Assembly (NCBI RefSeq): GCF_000702905.1
Contig: NZ_JNKR01000001.1
Coordinates: 186,001-250,000 of the forward strand
Source: Mitsuokella jalaludinii DSM 13811
GTDB taxonomy: Bacteria > Bacillota > Negativicutes > Selenomonadales > Selenomonadaceae
Direction of reading: 5' to 3'
DNA: 64,000 nucleotides
Shown here one piece after another: positions 9,270 to 19,069 of this stretch. Every line of letters begins with the position of its first letter. Position 1 is the stretch's first letter. A model generated the notes under the pieces. It made no database searches. It was not told the origin of the DNA and saw only the letters and a program-made list of their open reading frames with translations. The position numbers and the translations under genes are program-made.

Positions 9270-10293
9270 TGTGCGCTCCCCTCCCCGCTGTCCGCGCTGC
9301 CATCCGAGCTAGACGAGCTGGAAGAATCAGACGAGCTGTCCGCATCGCCATTTGCAGCAGCGGCCTGTTCCGCCGCCTGGGCTGCCGGATCCGTCTCCGT
9401 GCCCGGCGTCTGCATCGGCGTCTTTAAAGGCTCGGGCGGAGCCTCGCGGGAAGCCGTGATGACCATGACATCCTCGAGTTTCTGGAAGTCGACGGCCGGT
9501 TCGAGCACAGCGATCTTCAGGAGGCCGCCCTCATCGTTGCGCATCTCTGCGACAGTGCCGACGTTGAGCCCCTTCGGGTAGATCCCGCCGAAGCCGGAGG
9601 TCACGACGACATCGCCCTCATCGACATCAGACGTCTTCGGGATGTTGACCATGCGCGGCATGGTCGGGTTGTCCATATCACCCTCGACAATGCCGGCGAC
9701 GCGGGAGTCGGCGCGCTGGACAAGCGTGCCGACCGACGAGCGCGGGTCGAGCAGGAGCTGGACCTTTGCTGACGTCGGGCCGGCCTCGATGACATGGCCG
9801 ACGAGCCCTTTCTCCGTCACGACGGCCATGTCGACGTCAACGCCGTCACGCGTGCCGCGATTGATCTCGATGACGCTCGACCAAGTGGCCGACTCGCGGC
9901 CGATGACCCTGGCGGCGACGAGGTCGAACTGCGTCGCCGTCTGCTTGTAGCCGAGCAGTGCGCGCAGGCGCTGGTTCTCCGCATCGTACTCACTCGCGTG
10001 GAGGTTCTGGATGCGCAGCTGCTCGACTTCATTGCGCAACATCTTGTTCTGCTCGTGCATCGTGGCGAGCTCCCAGATGTTGCTCGTCACGTAGTTGAGC
10101 TGGCTGCCGACCCATGAGATCGCACCCTGGAACGGCGTGAGCACAACGGACACGACCTGCTGGGCGACGGGGACCTTGAAGCGCCCGCGCGCCGCGAAGA
10201 AGATGATGCAGAAGAGGCTGATGAGCACGAAGATCAGGATCAGGATCTTCTTGCCCGTCCCCTTGTTGTTGTTCCTTCTGTACTTTCCACTCA

Positions 10294-10294
<1 letters not shown>
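9266..10294 (-). CDS. mreC: Rod-shape determining protein MreC
   Basis: MreC is a membrane-anchored periplasmic protein that links MreB to PBP2 and activates synthesis. It has an N-terminal membrane helix (about residues 17-36), a coiled coil (about 65-105) and the beta-barrel MreC domain (about 120-270, with VSVVEIN-like and DVVVTSGFGGIYPKGLNVG segments). The C-terminus is a low-complexity Asp/Ser/Gly tail of about 30 residues, which is longer and more serine-rich than usual. The ATG at 10294 overlaps the mreB stop by one base; a GTG directly upstream is possible. Confidence 0.94.
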
Positions 10295-11352
<1,058 letters not shown>

Positions 11353-11405
11353 TCAGAATTTCCTTATCGAAACAATACATATCATTGTACCACATCTCAT
11401 ACTGG

Positions 11406-11434
11406 ATTGTAACGGCAAAATAGAGGAACGTCAA
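11406..11434 (-). promoter_or_regulatory. Sigma-A promoter of the mreB operon
   Basis: TTGACG and TACAAT with a 17-base spacer, about 72 bases before the mreB start. The -35 region touches the 3' end of radC. Confidence 0.8.
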
Positions 11435-11441
11435 GAATTAT

Positions 11442-12131
11442 TCAGGAAATCATGCCTTTTTCCTTCAGACTCAGGAAGCGATTGTCCCCGAGGATGATGT
11501 GGTCGAGGACAGGAATGTCGAGAATCCGCCCCGCCTTGACGAGCCTGTCTGTGATAGCGATGTCCTCGCGGCTCGGATTCGGGTCCCCGCTCGGATGGTT
11601 GTGCACCAAGATCATCGAGGCGGCCGCGTAGCGGATGGCCATCGCGAATACCTCGCGCGGGTGCACGACGGAAGCCGACAGACTGCCTATCGAGACATCG
11701 CGCAGGCCGAGGATGTGGTTCTTCGTGTTGAGCAACAGCACGGCAAAGTGCTCCTTCTGCTCATAGCAGAGGTGCGGCATGGCAAAGTGCGCCGCATCCT
11801 CGGGGCCATGGACAATGTGGACCTTCTCAGCCGCCTTCTTCGCGAGACGCCGGCCGAGCTCGACAGCAGCCAGGATGCTCGCGGCCTTTGACGGGCCGAT
11901 GCCGTGGATGCCCGCGAGGTCAGCCACCGTCGTGTGCACGATGGACGTGATGCCCCGCTCCTTGAATTTGCCGAGCACGGATTCCGCGAGGTGCAGGACC
12001 GACTGCTCCCGCGTCCCCGTGTGCAGCAGCACAGCGAGAAGTTCCGCATTGCTCAGTGACTCCGGCCCGTAGGCGATGAGCTTCTCACGCGGTCGCTCCT
12101 CCATCGGTAGATCTCGAACCATGATTGTCAT
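11442..12131 (-). CDS. radC: RadC / JAB-domain (DUF2466) protein
   Basis: This is a member of the RadC family, named for repair but without a proven repair role; the C-terminal domain is a JAB/MPN metalloprotease-like fold. The N-terminal helix-hairpin-helix is visible (GIHGIGPSKAASILAAVELG). The metal-binding motif HNHPSGDPNPSRED is intact near residue 178. The family usual length (about 225-230 aa) matches. The reading frame overlaps the end of maf by 47 bases; a second ATG at 12122 is an equally possible start. Confidence 0.93.
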   Translation of the reverse strand: MTIMVRDLPMEERPREKLIAYGPESLSNAELLAVLLHTGTREQSVLHLAESVLGKFKERGITSIVHTTVADLAGIHGIGPSKAASILAAVELGRRLAKKAAEKVHIVHGPEDAAHFAMPHLCYEQKEHFAVLLLNTKNHILGLRDVSIGSLSASVVHPREVFAMAIRYAAASMILVHNHPSGDPNPSREDIAITDRLVKAGRILDIPVLDHIILGDNRFLSLKEKGMIS

Positions 12132-12690
12132 AGAGATTCACGCCTGCCTTTCCGGCAAGCCGGCAGACTGCGTAGAGGGGAAGCCCCACGACGTTGGAGA
12201 ACGAGCCCTCAATCGACTCGATGAACTGCGCCGCCCGGCCCTGGATGGCATAGGCACCCGCCTTGTCGAGCGGCTCTCCTGTCTTCACGTACGCATCGAT
12301 TGCTTCCTCCGTCAGCGGGGCAAAGAAGACGCGCGTCGTCTCGACATCCGTGAAGACCTCGCCCGCATGGACCCAGGCGATGCCCGTCGCGACCTCATGC
12401 TCCCTGCCAGCCAGCGCCCGCAGCATCGCCTTTGCCTCTTCGCCGTCCTTCGGCTTGCCATACACTCTGCCGTCTAGGAAGACGATGGTGTCGGCCCCGA
12501 GCACGGCATCCCCCGGGAAAGCCTCTGCCACAGCCTTTGCCTTGCGGACGGCATTTTCCACTACGATCTCAGCAGGTGCCAGATTGCCGCCAGTCACTTC
12601 TTCCACGGAACTGACCTTCACTTCAAAGCTGGCGTCGATCTGCTGCAGGAGTTCCCTGCGGCGCGGCGACGCAGATGCCAGAATGAACAT
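12085..12690 (-). CDS. maf: Maf-type nucleoside triphosphate pyrophosphatase
   Basis: Maf proteins hydrolyse dTTP/UTP and modified nucleotides to monophosphates. The 201-aa protein has the phosphate-binding SASPRR motif at residues 6-11, LGADTIVFLDGRVYGKP near residue 67, and the family segment GAYAIQGRAAQFIESIEGSFSNVVGLP split over the C-terminal half. The last ~18 residues are a polar extension that exists because the frame runs into radC. Confidence 0.93.
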   Translation of the reverse strand: MFILASASPRRRELLQQIDASFEVKVSSVEEVTGGNLAPAEIVVENAVRKAKAVAEAFPGDAVLGADTIVFLDGRVYGKPKDGEEAKAMLRALAGREHEVATGIAWVHAGEVFTDVETTRVFFAPLTEEAIDAYVKTGEPLDKAGAYAIQGRAAQFIESIEGSFSNVVGLPLYAVCRLAGKAGVNLYDNHGSRSTDGGATA

Positions 12691-12726
12691 GGTATCCTTC
12701 CTTTCTCAAATCATCTCAATGCGATC

Positions 12727-12999
12727 TCAGTAGCGGCGGTAGAGAGCGATGGCCACGACGATGCCGAGCATGCTCATGAGATTGGGCATGAAGGCGAGGC
12801 CGACCGTCAGCCGGATCACGTAGAGGTCGATTGTCACAGGTGCCATATCGAAGACCGGGAACGTCGTCACGAGGTAGGGCATGACGCCTTCTAGCGACGG
12901 CACATTCTTCAAGAGCTCACCGAGTATGCCGCCGAGGATTGCACCGATGATCACGAACAGGATACACATGCCATATCCACGTCCACCAAACTTAGACAA
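12727..12999 (-). CDS. DUF4321 small membrane protein
   Basis: The gene encodes about 90 aa with two membrane helices (CILFVIIGAILGGILGELL and the C-terminal LGIVVAIALYRRY). DUF4321 members sit next to maf, radC and mreBCD in many Firmicutes, and their function is unknown. The TTG start at 12999 is chosen because GGAGGGG lies 5 bases before it; ATG at 12969 is the alternative. Position as first gene before maf suggests a role in morphogenesis, which is inference from context. Confidence 0.8.
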   Translation of the reverse strand: MSKFGGRGYGMCILFVIIGAILGGILGELLKNVPSLEGVMPYLVTTFPVFDMAPVTIDLYVIRLTVGLAFMPNLMSMLGIVVAIALYRRY

Positions 13000-13091
13000 G
13001 AAAACCCCTCCAAACAAAAAAATGTTTACTACTTTATCTATTCTTGCTGCAGTCCAGAAATCCTGCCAGCTGCCAAAACTTCCCTGCATGC

Positions 13092-13117
13092 AAAAGTCGG
13101 CCCCCGAGAGGGCCGGC
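13092..13117 (-). terminator. Terminator after the first ArsB/NhaD-like permease
   Basis: GC-rich hairpin (GCCGGCCC with GGGCCGAC, one mismatch) followed by TTTT on the minus strand. It lies between the permease stop at 13158 and the DUF4321 gene. Confidence 0.65.
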
Positions 13118-13157
13118 TCATATGCCGTATCTGTATCCGTTCCCGCTCCGATACCGG

Positions 13158-14435
13158 TCAGAGCAGATAGCGCAGGTAGACGTAGATTGTCGAGATCGCA
13201 ATCGTCATGATCATGATCGGGAAGCTGATCTTGAAGTAGTTCAGGAACGAGATCTTGACGCCGCGGTCCGCCGCCATGCCAGCGACGATGAGGTTTGCCG
13301 AAGCACCGACGAGCGTACCGTTGCCGCCGAGGCAGGCGCCAAGAGAGAGGCTCCACCAGACCGGCTCGAGATTGTCTACCCCCATCGCGCCCATGTTCTG
13401 GATCAAGGGGATCATCGTCGCGACGAACGGGATGTTGTCGAGGACCGAGGAGACGAGTGCCGAGAGCCAGAGAACGAGCAGCGACGTCTTCGTCACATCG
13501 CCTTCCGTGAGTGCCACGGCCTTCGTCGCGAGGTCGCGGATAACGCCCGTCTCGCTGAGGCCGCCGACTGCGACGAAGAGGCCGATGAAGAAGAAGATCG
13601 TCGCCCACTCGACCTTGCGCATCGAGAAATCGACGGCGTGCTGACTGCCGCCCTCGAGGAACAGCAGCAGGAAGGCGCCGAAGAGAGCGACGACAGACGA
13701 CTCGATATGCGTGAAGGAATGCGTGAAAAAGCCGAGGATCGTCAGGCCGAGCACGAAGAGCGAGCGCGCGAGCAGCTTGCGGTCCTTCAGAGATTTCGTC
13801 TCATCCATCTGCATGATCTCCGCCTGCAGCTCCGGCTTCGTGACCATCTGCTTGCGGTAGAGGACGTTCATGACGAAGAGGACTGCCACCATGCAGAGGA
13901 TGACGACCGGCGTGAGGTTCTCGATGAAGGCGACAAAGGTCAGTTCCTTGACGGCACTGCCGATCATGATGTTCGGCGGGTCGCCGATCAGCGTGGCCGT
14001 GCCGCCGACATTCGAGGCGAGGATCTGCGTGAGCAGGAACGGCACGACAGGGATGTGCAGCTTATTGGTGATGGCGAAGGTGACGGGGACCATCAAGAGG
14101 ACCGTCGTCACATTGTCGAGGAAAGCCGAGAAGACAGCCGTGATGATGCCGAGGTAGATGAGCAGGCGGCGCGGCTGCGCCTTCGCGGCCTTCGCCGTCT
14201 TGATGGCAACGTAATCGAAGAGCCCCGTCTTGGCCGTGACGCTGACGAGGATCATCATGCCGATGAGCAGGCCGAGCGTGTTGAAGTCGATGTGATGCAG
14301 GGCCGTGTCCACCGGCATGATGCCTGCAATGATCATGATGATGGCGCCCATCATGGCGACGATCGTGCGATGGACCTTCTCTGAGACGATCAGCATGTAC
14401 ATCAGCACAAAGATAATGGCAGCTAGTGTTTCCAT
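13158..14435 (-). CDS. ArsB/NhaD-family (SLC13-like) permease, copy 1
   Basis: This is an integral membrane transporter of the ion-transporter superfamily, about 425 aa with 11-12 spans. The family motif around NVTTVLLMVPVTFAITN and GGTATLIGDPPNIMIGSAV is clear, with the second repeat SVLDNIPFVATMIPLI and GACLGGNGTLVGASANLIV. Substrate cannot be read from sequence: citrate, dicarboxylate, arsenite or sodium are all known in the superfamily. The start ATG at 14435 follows AAGGAGG; an in-frame ATG at 14477 lacks one. A close paralogue lies at 49851-51137. It has its own promoter and a leader hairpin. Confidence 0.88.
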   Translation of the reverse strand: METLAAIIFVLMYMLIVSEKVHRTIVAMMGAIIMIIAGIMPVDTALHHIDFNTLGLLIGMMILVSVTAKTGLFDYVAIKTAKAAKAQPRRLLIYLGIITAVFSAFLDNVTTVLLMVPVTFAITNKLHIPVVPFLLTQILASNVGGTATLIGDPPNIMIGSAVKELTFVAFIENLTPVVILCMVAVLFVMNVLYRKQMVTKPELQAEIMQMDETKSLKDRKLLARSLFVLGLTILGFFTHSFTHIESSVVALFGAFLLLFLEGGSQHAVDFSMRKVEWATIFFFIGLFVAVGGLSETGVIRDLATKAVALTEGDVTKTSLLVLWLSALVSSVLDNIPFVATMIPLIQNMGAMGVDNLEPVWWSLSLGACLGGNGTLVGASANLIVAGMAADRGVKISFLNYFKISFPIMIMTIAISTIYVYLRYLL

Positions 14436-14485
14436 AAAGTTCCTCCTTGATGAATGGCGTTCTTCCTTCTTCCCCATGTGCCTGC

Positions 14486-14525
14486 AATAAAATAGACGGA
14501 GCCTCTATTTGAACAGACTCCGCCT
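14486..14525 (-). terminator. Terminator-like hairpin in the leader of permease copy 1
   Basis: Stem AGGCGGAG with CTCCGTCT (one G-U), followed by ATTTTATT. It lies between the promoter at 14556-14584 and the start at 14435, so it may act as a leader attenuator. Confidence 0.55.
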
Positions 14526-14555
14526 AAAATTCCCCTATACAATTCACATATGTCT

Positions 14556-14584
14556 AGTATAACACAGATAATCCCCGATAGCAA
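14556..14584 (-). promoter_or_regulatory. Promoter of permease copy 1
   Basis: TTGCTA and TATACT with a 17-base spacer, about 120 bases before the start codon. The leader hairpin at 14486-14525 lies downstream of it. Confidence 0.65.
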
Positions 14585-14617
14585 GACAAACTTCACGCTC
14601 AGGTGGAAAAGCCCAAC

Positions 14618-14641
14618 AAAAAAGCTCCGGCGAACCGGAGC
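14618..14641 (-). terminator. Terminator of the tRNA-Pro/tRNA-Arg transcript
   Basis: Stem GCTCCGG with CCGGAGC and loop TTCG, followed by six T residues, 13 bases after tRNA-Arg. Confidence 0.85.
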
Positions 14642-14653
14642 ATCTCTCTCAAA

Positions 14654-14731
<78 letters not shown>

Positions 14732-14737
14732 TATGGA

Positions 14738-14814
14738 TGGTCGGGATGACAGGATTCGAACCTGCGACATCCTGCTCCCAAAGCAGGCGCGCTACCAAAC
14801 TGCGCTACATCCCG
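14738..14814 (-). tRNA. tRNA-Pro (TGG anticodon)
   Basis: Complete cloverleaf with encoded CCA. The acceptor stem is CGGGATG with CATCCCG. The anticodon stem CTGCT/AGCAG holds the loop TTTGGGA, giving TGG. It is 6 bases upstream of tRNA-Arg in the same transcript. Confidence 0.97.
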
Positions 14815-14831
14815 TTATTACGTACTTTACT

Positions 14832-14860
14832 ATTATAATGACTTATCGCTGCCTTGTCAA
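14832..14860 (-). promoter_or_regulatory. Consensus promoter of the tRNA-Pro/Arg operon
   Basis: A perfect TTGACA and TATAAT with a 17-base spacer, 17 bases upstream of the tRNA-Pro 5' end. It is among the strongest-looking promoters in the window. Confidence 0.9.
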
Positions 14861-14911
14861 CGCATCCGCCAAAAATTTTGGAGGCATTGCGTCAGGAGGG
14901 CGGAAGAGACG

Positions 14912-14940
14912 TTGACAACTTTACAATTGGATGCTAACGT
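14912..14940 (+). promoter_or_regulatory. Probable promoter of trpD
   Basis: TTGACA and TAACGT with a 17-base spacer, on the plus strand, about 65 bases before the trpD start. No trp leader peptide or T-box was seen between promoter and gene. Confidence 0.6.
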
Positions 14941-15004
14941 TAGTCATGCCGAATCTTTTATCATCACGCTATCATACGAATCATTGCCTACAGGAGGGTT
15001 TCCT

Positions 15005-16021
15005 ATGATCAAAGAAGCCATTGAGAAGATCGTCAGCAAACAGGATCTCACTTACGACGAAGCCTACACCGTCATGAATGAGATCATGAACGGCGAGACG
15101 ACACAGGTCCAGAATGCCGCCTACCTCGCGGCGCTCTCGACGAAGAGCACGAAGGCAGAGACAATCGATGAGATATCGGGCTCGGCCATGGCCATGCGCG
15201 ACCATGCGCTCAAGGTCGAGCATGCGATGGATGTGCTCGACATCGTCGGCACGGGCGGCGACCACGCGCACAGCATCAACATCTCGACGACTGCGGCCAT
15301 GATCATCGCCGCAGCAGGCGTCAAAGTCGCCAAGCACGGCAACCGCGCCGCTTCCTCGAAGTGCGGTGCCGCCGACTGCCTCGAAGCGCTCGGCGTCAAC
15401 CTCGACCAGCCGCCCGCTAAAGTCGTCGAGGAGCTCAAGAAGATTGGCATCTGCTTCATGTTCGCCCAGAAGTATCACGCCTCGATGAAGTACGTCGGCG
15501 CCATCCGCAAGGAACTCGGCATCCGCACCGTCTTCAACATCCTCGGCCCTCTGACGAACCCGGCACATCCGACGCGCATGATCCTCGGCGTCTACGATGA
15601 GTACCTGCTCGAGCCGCTCGCCAATGTCCTCCTGACGCTCGGCGTCAAGAGCGGCATGGTCATCTACGGCCAGGACTGCCTCGACGAGTTCTCGATGAGC
15701 GCTCCGACGAGCGTCTGCGAATTCAAGGACGGCTGGTATCGCCGCTACACGCTGAAGCCGGAGGACTTTGGCTTCACGCGCTGCACGAAGGACGACATCC
15801 GCGGCGGTGATCCGGCTGAGAACGCAGCCGTCACGCTCGCCATCCTCAAGGGTGCCCAGGGACCGAAGACCGACATCGTCCTGCTCAATGCCGGTGCCGC
15901 GATCTACGTGGGCGGCAAGGCGAAAGACATCGCCGAGGGCATCGAGGTTGCCCGCCAGATGATCGCGTCGGGCGCCGCCCTCAAGAAGCTCGAGGCATTC
16001 AAGCAGCTCTCGAATGCCTGA
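15005..16021 (+). CDS. trpD: Anthranilate phosphoribosyltransferase-like protein, stand-alone
   Basis: TrpD transfers phosphoribose from PRPP to anthranilate in tryptophan synthesis. The 338-aa protein has the PRPP motif [15 protein letters not shown] near residue 80, [21 protein letters not shown] near 108, and [20 protein letters not shown] near 180. The DE acid pair is in GQDCLDEFS. The start ATG at 15005 follows AGGAGGG. It is one of three forward genes and no other trp gene is near, which is unusual. The glycine-rich loop residues after GTGGD differ from textbook TrpD, and related family-3 transferases exist, so substrate is likely but not certain. Confidence 0.82.
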   Translation: MIKEAIEKIVSKQDLTYDEAYTVMNEIMNGETTQVQNAAYLAALSTKSTKAETIDEISGSAMAMRDHALKVEHAMDVLDIVGTGGDHAHSINISTTAAMIIAAAGVKVAKHGNRAASSKCGAADCLEALGVNLDQPPAKVVEELKKIGICFMFAQKYHASMKYVGAIRKELGIRTVFNILGPLTNPAHPTRMILGVYDEYLLEPLANVLLTLGVKSGMVIYGQDCLDEFSMSAPTSVCEFKDGWYRRYTLKPEDFGFTRCTKDDIRGGDPAENAAVTLAILKGAQGPKTDIVLLNAGAAIYVGGKAKDIAEGIEVARQMIASGAALKKLEAFKQLSNA

Positions 16022-16029
16022 ACATCCTC

Positions 16030-16077
16030 AGGCAACGAAAAAGAGGAACCCAGGCGGGTTCCTCTTTTTCGTTGCCT
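16030..16077. terminator. Bidirectional terminator between trpD and codY
   Basis: A perfect 22-bp inverted repeat with a 4-base AGGC loop, A-rich on one side and T-rich on the other. It serves trpD on the plus strand and codY on the minus strand. Confidence 0.92.
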
Positions 16078-16090
16078 ATCGCATGTGTGT

Positions 16091-16870
16091 TCACTCGTTG
16101 CGGAGCTTCTGGACCTCGTCGAGCAGGTACTCATTGAGGACCTTGATGTAGGTGCCCTTCATGCCGAGCGACTTCGACGAGATGACGCCGGCCGACTCGA
16201 ACTTGCGCAGGGCATTGACGATGACCGAGCGCGTGATCTTGACCTGGTCCGCGATCTTCGAGGCGACGAGCAGGCCTTCCGTGCTGTCGAGTGCCGAGAG
16301 AATGGCATAAGCAGCCTTGCGTTCCGAGAAGGACAGCGTGTTGATGGCAATCTGGACCGTCGCTTTCTTGCGCGCCTCAATCTCAATCTTCTCGGCGTGG
16401 TCGCGCAGCATCTCCATGCCGACGACCGTCGCGCCGTACTCGCAGAGCAGCAGGTCATCGTCATCGAACTCTTCGTCATACTTGGCGACGATCAGCGTGC
16501 CGATGCGCTCGCCGACGCCGTAGATCGGCACAACCGTCGTGTTCTTGCCGTTGAAGAGGCACTTCGTATTCTCTTCATAGGCGCACATGCCCGTCTTCGA
16601 GCGCAGGTTGGCACACGTCTCATCCATGCGCATGAGCCAGTTGACATAGTGCTTCGGGAACTCGCCCTGGTCGATGACCTTGTCGATCATGAGATCGCAT
16701 TCAAAATCGTCGACAAAGGCATAGCCGTAAATCTTGCCCTTCTTGTTGGTGATATAGACATTTGCATTCAGGACATTGCTGAGGACACGCGAGATGCCAT
16801 CATATTCTACATTTTCAGAACGCTGAAGCAGACGATTGATCTTGCGGGTTTTTTCTAGTAAAGATGCCAT
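16091..16870 (-). CDS. codY: GTP-sensing pleiotropic repressor CodY
   Basis: CodY represses amino-acid synthesis, uptake and other stationary-phase genes when GTP and branched-chain amino acids are high. The 259-aa length and order are standard: GAF ligand domain (residues 1-155), long linker helix, and winged helix near residues 200-240 (VASKIADQVKITRSVIVNALRKF split; GMKGTYIKVLN). It follows hslU, as in Bacillus, but here with its own promoter and separated from hslU by a terminator. Confidence 0.97.
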   Translation of the reverse strand: MASLLEKTRKINRLLQRSENVEYDGISRVLSNVLNANVYITNKKGKIYGYAFVDDFECDLMIDKVIDQGEFPKHYVNWLMRMDETCANLRSKTGMCAYEENTKCLFNGKNTTVVPIYGVGERIGTLIVAKYDEEFDDDDLLLCEYGATVVGMEMLRDHAEKIEIEARKKATVQIAINTLSFSERKAAYAILSALDSTEGLLVASKIADQVKITRSVIVNALRKFESAGVISSKSLGMKGTYIKVLNEYLLDEVQKLRNE

Positions 16871-16932
16871 GGTATACGCTCCTTTGATCTCTTGACGAAT
16901 GAATTCCGAAAGTTTTATCTTTGAACACCTTT

Positions 16933-16960
16933 AGTTTATCATACTTTTCAAAATAGTCAA
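16933..16960 (-). promoter_or_regulatory. Promoter of codY
   Basis: TTGACT and TAAACT with a 16-base spacer, about 63 bases before the start. No convincing CodY box (AATTTTCWGAAAATT) was found here. Confidence 0.65.
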
Positions 16961-17021
16961 AGAGAATCTGCTGATTTTTTTATTTTTTTCGCGAATTCTG
17001 GCCAATGAGATGCGCACCGCA

Positions 17022-17062
17022 ATAAAAAGCAAGCAGGATACAGGCAATCCTGTACCCTGCTT
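17022..17062 (-). terminator. Terminator of the dprA-hslU operon
   Basis: A 14-bp interrupted stem (AAGCAGG and a second 6-7 bp segment, loop ATTG) followed by GCTTTTTAT on the minus strand, just after hslU. Confidence 0.85.
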
Positions 17063-17078
17063 ACCTGACGGACCTGTA

Positions 17079-18488
17079 TCAGAGGATGAACTGCGAGAGG
17101 TCGCGGTTGATCACGATGTCGGCCAGGCGCTCGTTGACGTAGTCGGCGTCGATGACGACATCCTTGTCGGTGAGCTCCGGCGCGCGGAAGCTGATGTCCT
17201 CGAGGACTTTCTCGAGCAGCGTGTGCAGGCGGCGGGCGCCGATATCTTCGGCCTGCTCATTGACGTCGCAGGCGAGCTCGGCGATGCGGCTGATGGCATC
17301 CGGCTTGAAGGATAGCGCGAGCCCCTCCGTCGCAAGCAGCGCTTCGTACTGCTTGATAAGGGCGTTCTGCGGCTCCGTCAGGATGCGCTCGAAATCCTCC
17401 TTGCGCAGCGACTTGAGCTCGACGCGGATTGGGAAGCGGCCCTGGAGCTCCGGGATGAGGTCCGAAGGCTTCGCCATGTGGAAGGCGCCGGCTGCGATGA
17501 AGAGGATGTGGTCCGTGCGGACCGGGCCGTACTTCGTCGAGACCTGCGAGCCTTCGACGATTGGCAGGATGTCGCGCTGCACGCCTTCGCGCGAGACGTC
17601 AGCACCCGAGCTGTTGCCCTTGACCGCGACTTTATCAATCTCATCGAGGAAGACGATGCCGCTGTACTCCGTGACCTTGACAGCCTCTTCCGCAACAGCT
17701 TCCATATCGATGAGCTTGCCGGCCTCTTCCTGCGTGAAGATCTTGCGGGCCTGCGCGACCGTGACTTTGCGCTTCTTGTGGCGCTTCGGCATGATGTTGC
17801 CGATCATATCCTGCAGGTTGTCGCCCATGCCTTCGAGGCTCGAGCCCGAGAACATGCCGACCATCGGACGGCGCGACTCCTCGACATCGATCTCGATGAG
17901 CTCGTCTTCGAGCTCGCCCTTCTCCAGGCGCTTGCGGACCCATTCGCGGCCGGCCTGATACTTCTTCGGCTCGTCCGCCGGCTTGTCCTTCTCTTCCTCG
18001 TCATCGCCGCCGAAGAGGCGGCCGAGCGGGTTCTGTGATTTCTTCGGCTCTGGCACAAAGACATCGAGGATGCGCTCTTCTGCCTGCTCTTTCGCCTTGT
18101 CCTGCACGTCTTCGAGGCGCTCCTGGCGGATCATGCGCACAGCGGCCTCGGTCAGGTCACGGATGATCGATTCGACATCGCGGCCGACGTAGCCGACCTC
18201 CGTGAACTTCGTCGCCTCGACCTTGATGAACGGTGCGCGGACGAGCTTCGCGAGGCGGCGGGCGATCTCCGTCTTGCCGACGCCCGTCGAGCCGATCATC
18301 ATGATGTTCTTCGGGATGACCTCTTCCTTCATGGCTCCCGTGAGCTGACGGCTGCGCCAGCGGTTGCGCAGGGCGATGGCCACAGAGCGCTTCGCCTCAT
18401 CCTGTCCGACGATATAGCGGTCAAGCTCTTCTACGATCTCGCGCGGCGTCTGTTCGTTGACGCCGATACTTTCGATACGGTTCTCCAT
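17079..18488 (-). CDS. hslU: ATP-dependent protease ATPase subunit HslU
   Basis: HslU is the hexameric AAA+ unfoldase that feeds HslV. The 469-aa protein has Walker [17 protein letters not shown] near residue 52, the charged I-domain insert (about residues 110-240, with [16 protein letters not shown]), Walker [14 protein letters not shown] near 260, and the HslV-contacting C-terminus ending NRDLSQFIL. Its ATG overlaps the hslV stop by one base, indicating translational coupling. Confidence 0.97.
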   Translation of the reverse strand: MENRIESIGVNEQTPREIVEELDRYIVGQDEAKRSVAIALRNRWRSRQLTGAMKEEVIPKNIMMIGSTGVGKTEIARRLAKLVRAPFIKVEATKFTEVGYVGRDVESIIRDLTEAAVRMIRQERLEDVQDKAKEQAEERILDVFVPEPKKSQNPLGRLFGGDDEEEKDKPADEPKKYQAGREWVRKRLEKGELEDELIEIDVEESRRPMVGMFSGSSLEGMGDNLQDMIGNIMPKRHKKRKVTVAQARKIFTQEEAGKLIDMEAVAEEAVKVTEYSGIVFLDEIDKVAVKGNSSGADVSREGVQRDILPIVEGSQVSTKYGPVRTDHILFIAAGAFHMAKPSDLIPELQGRFPIRVELKSLRKEDFERILTEPQNALIKQYEALLATEGLALSFKPDAISRIAELACDVNEQAEDIGARRLHTLLEKVLEDISFRAPELTDKDVVIDADYVNERLADIVINRDLSQFIL

Positions 18489-19036
18489 CAGTCAAGTTCC
18501 TCCACTCTGATATTGTGATTCGTGTAGACGCAGATATCGGCTGCGATCGACAGCGCCTCCTTCGCGATGTCCTTCGCCTCCATGTCGGTGTGCTTGACGA
18601 GGGCGCGCGCTGCCGAGAGGGCGAAGAAGCCGCCCGAGCCGATGGCAGCGACATCGCCGTCCGGCTCGATGACCTCGCCGTTGCCGGATAGCATCAGGAG
18701 CGTGCTCTTGTCGGCCACGAGCAGCAGGGCCTCGAGCTTGCCCATCATCTTGTCGGTGCGCCACTCCTTAGCAAGCTCGACAGCCGCACGCTGCAAGTTG
18801 CCGTTATAGGTCTCGAGCTTGGCCTCGAATTTCTCGAACAGCGTGAACGCATCGGCAACGGAGCCGGCAAAGCCGGCCAGCACGCGGCCGTGGTAGATGC
18901 GGCGGACCTTACGGGCCGTCGACTTCATGATCGTGTTCTGGCCGAACGTCACCTGGCCGTCGCCTGCGATGGCCGTCTTGCCATCCTTGCGCACGGCACA
19001 GATGGTCGTCGCATGGAACTGTAATTCTGTACTCAT
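18488..19036 (-). CDS. hslV: ATP-dependent protease peptidase subunit HslV
   Basis: HslV is the proteasome-like threonine peptidase chamber. The 182-aa protein matches E. coli HslV over its length, including [11 protein letters not shown] and [16 protein letters not shown]. The catalytic threonine lies in HATTICAVR, so a propeptide of about nine residues precedes it; E. coli HslV has only methionine there. The gene starts 33 bases after trmFO. The xerC gene usually found between these two in Firmicutes is absent. Confidence 0.96.
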   Translation of the reverse strand: MSTELQFHATTICAVRKDGKTAIAGDGQVTFGQNTIMKSTARKVRRIYHGRVLAGFAGSVADAFTLFEKFEAKLETYNGNLQRAAVELAKEWRTDKMMGKLEALLLVADKSTLLMLSGNGEVIEPDGDVAAIGSGGFFALSAARALVKHTDMEAKDIAKEALSIAADICVYTNHNIRVEELD

Positions 19037-19069
19037 ATATAATCCCTCATTTCTGGGTAATCGCTTTTA

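Noticed and set aside
16871-16960. CodY box in the codY promoter
   Set aside because: The best site matches only about 9 of 15 positions of AATTTTCWGAAAATT; not better than chance.
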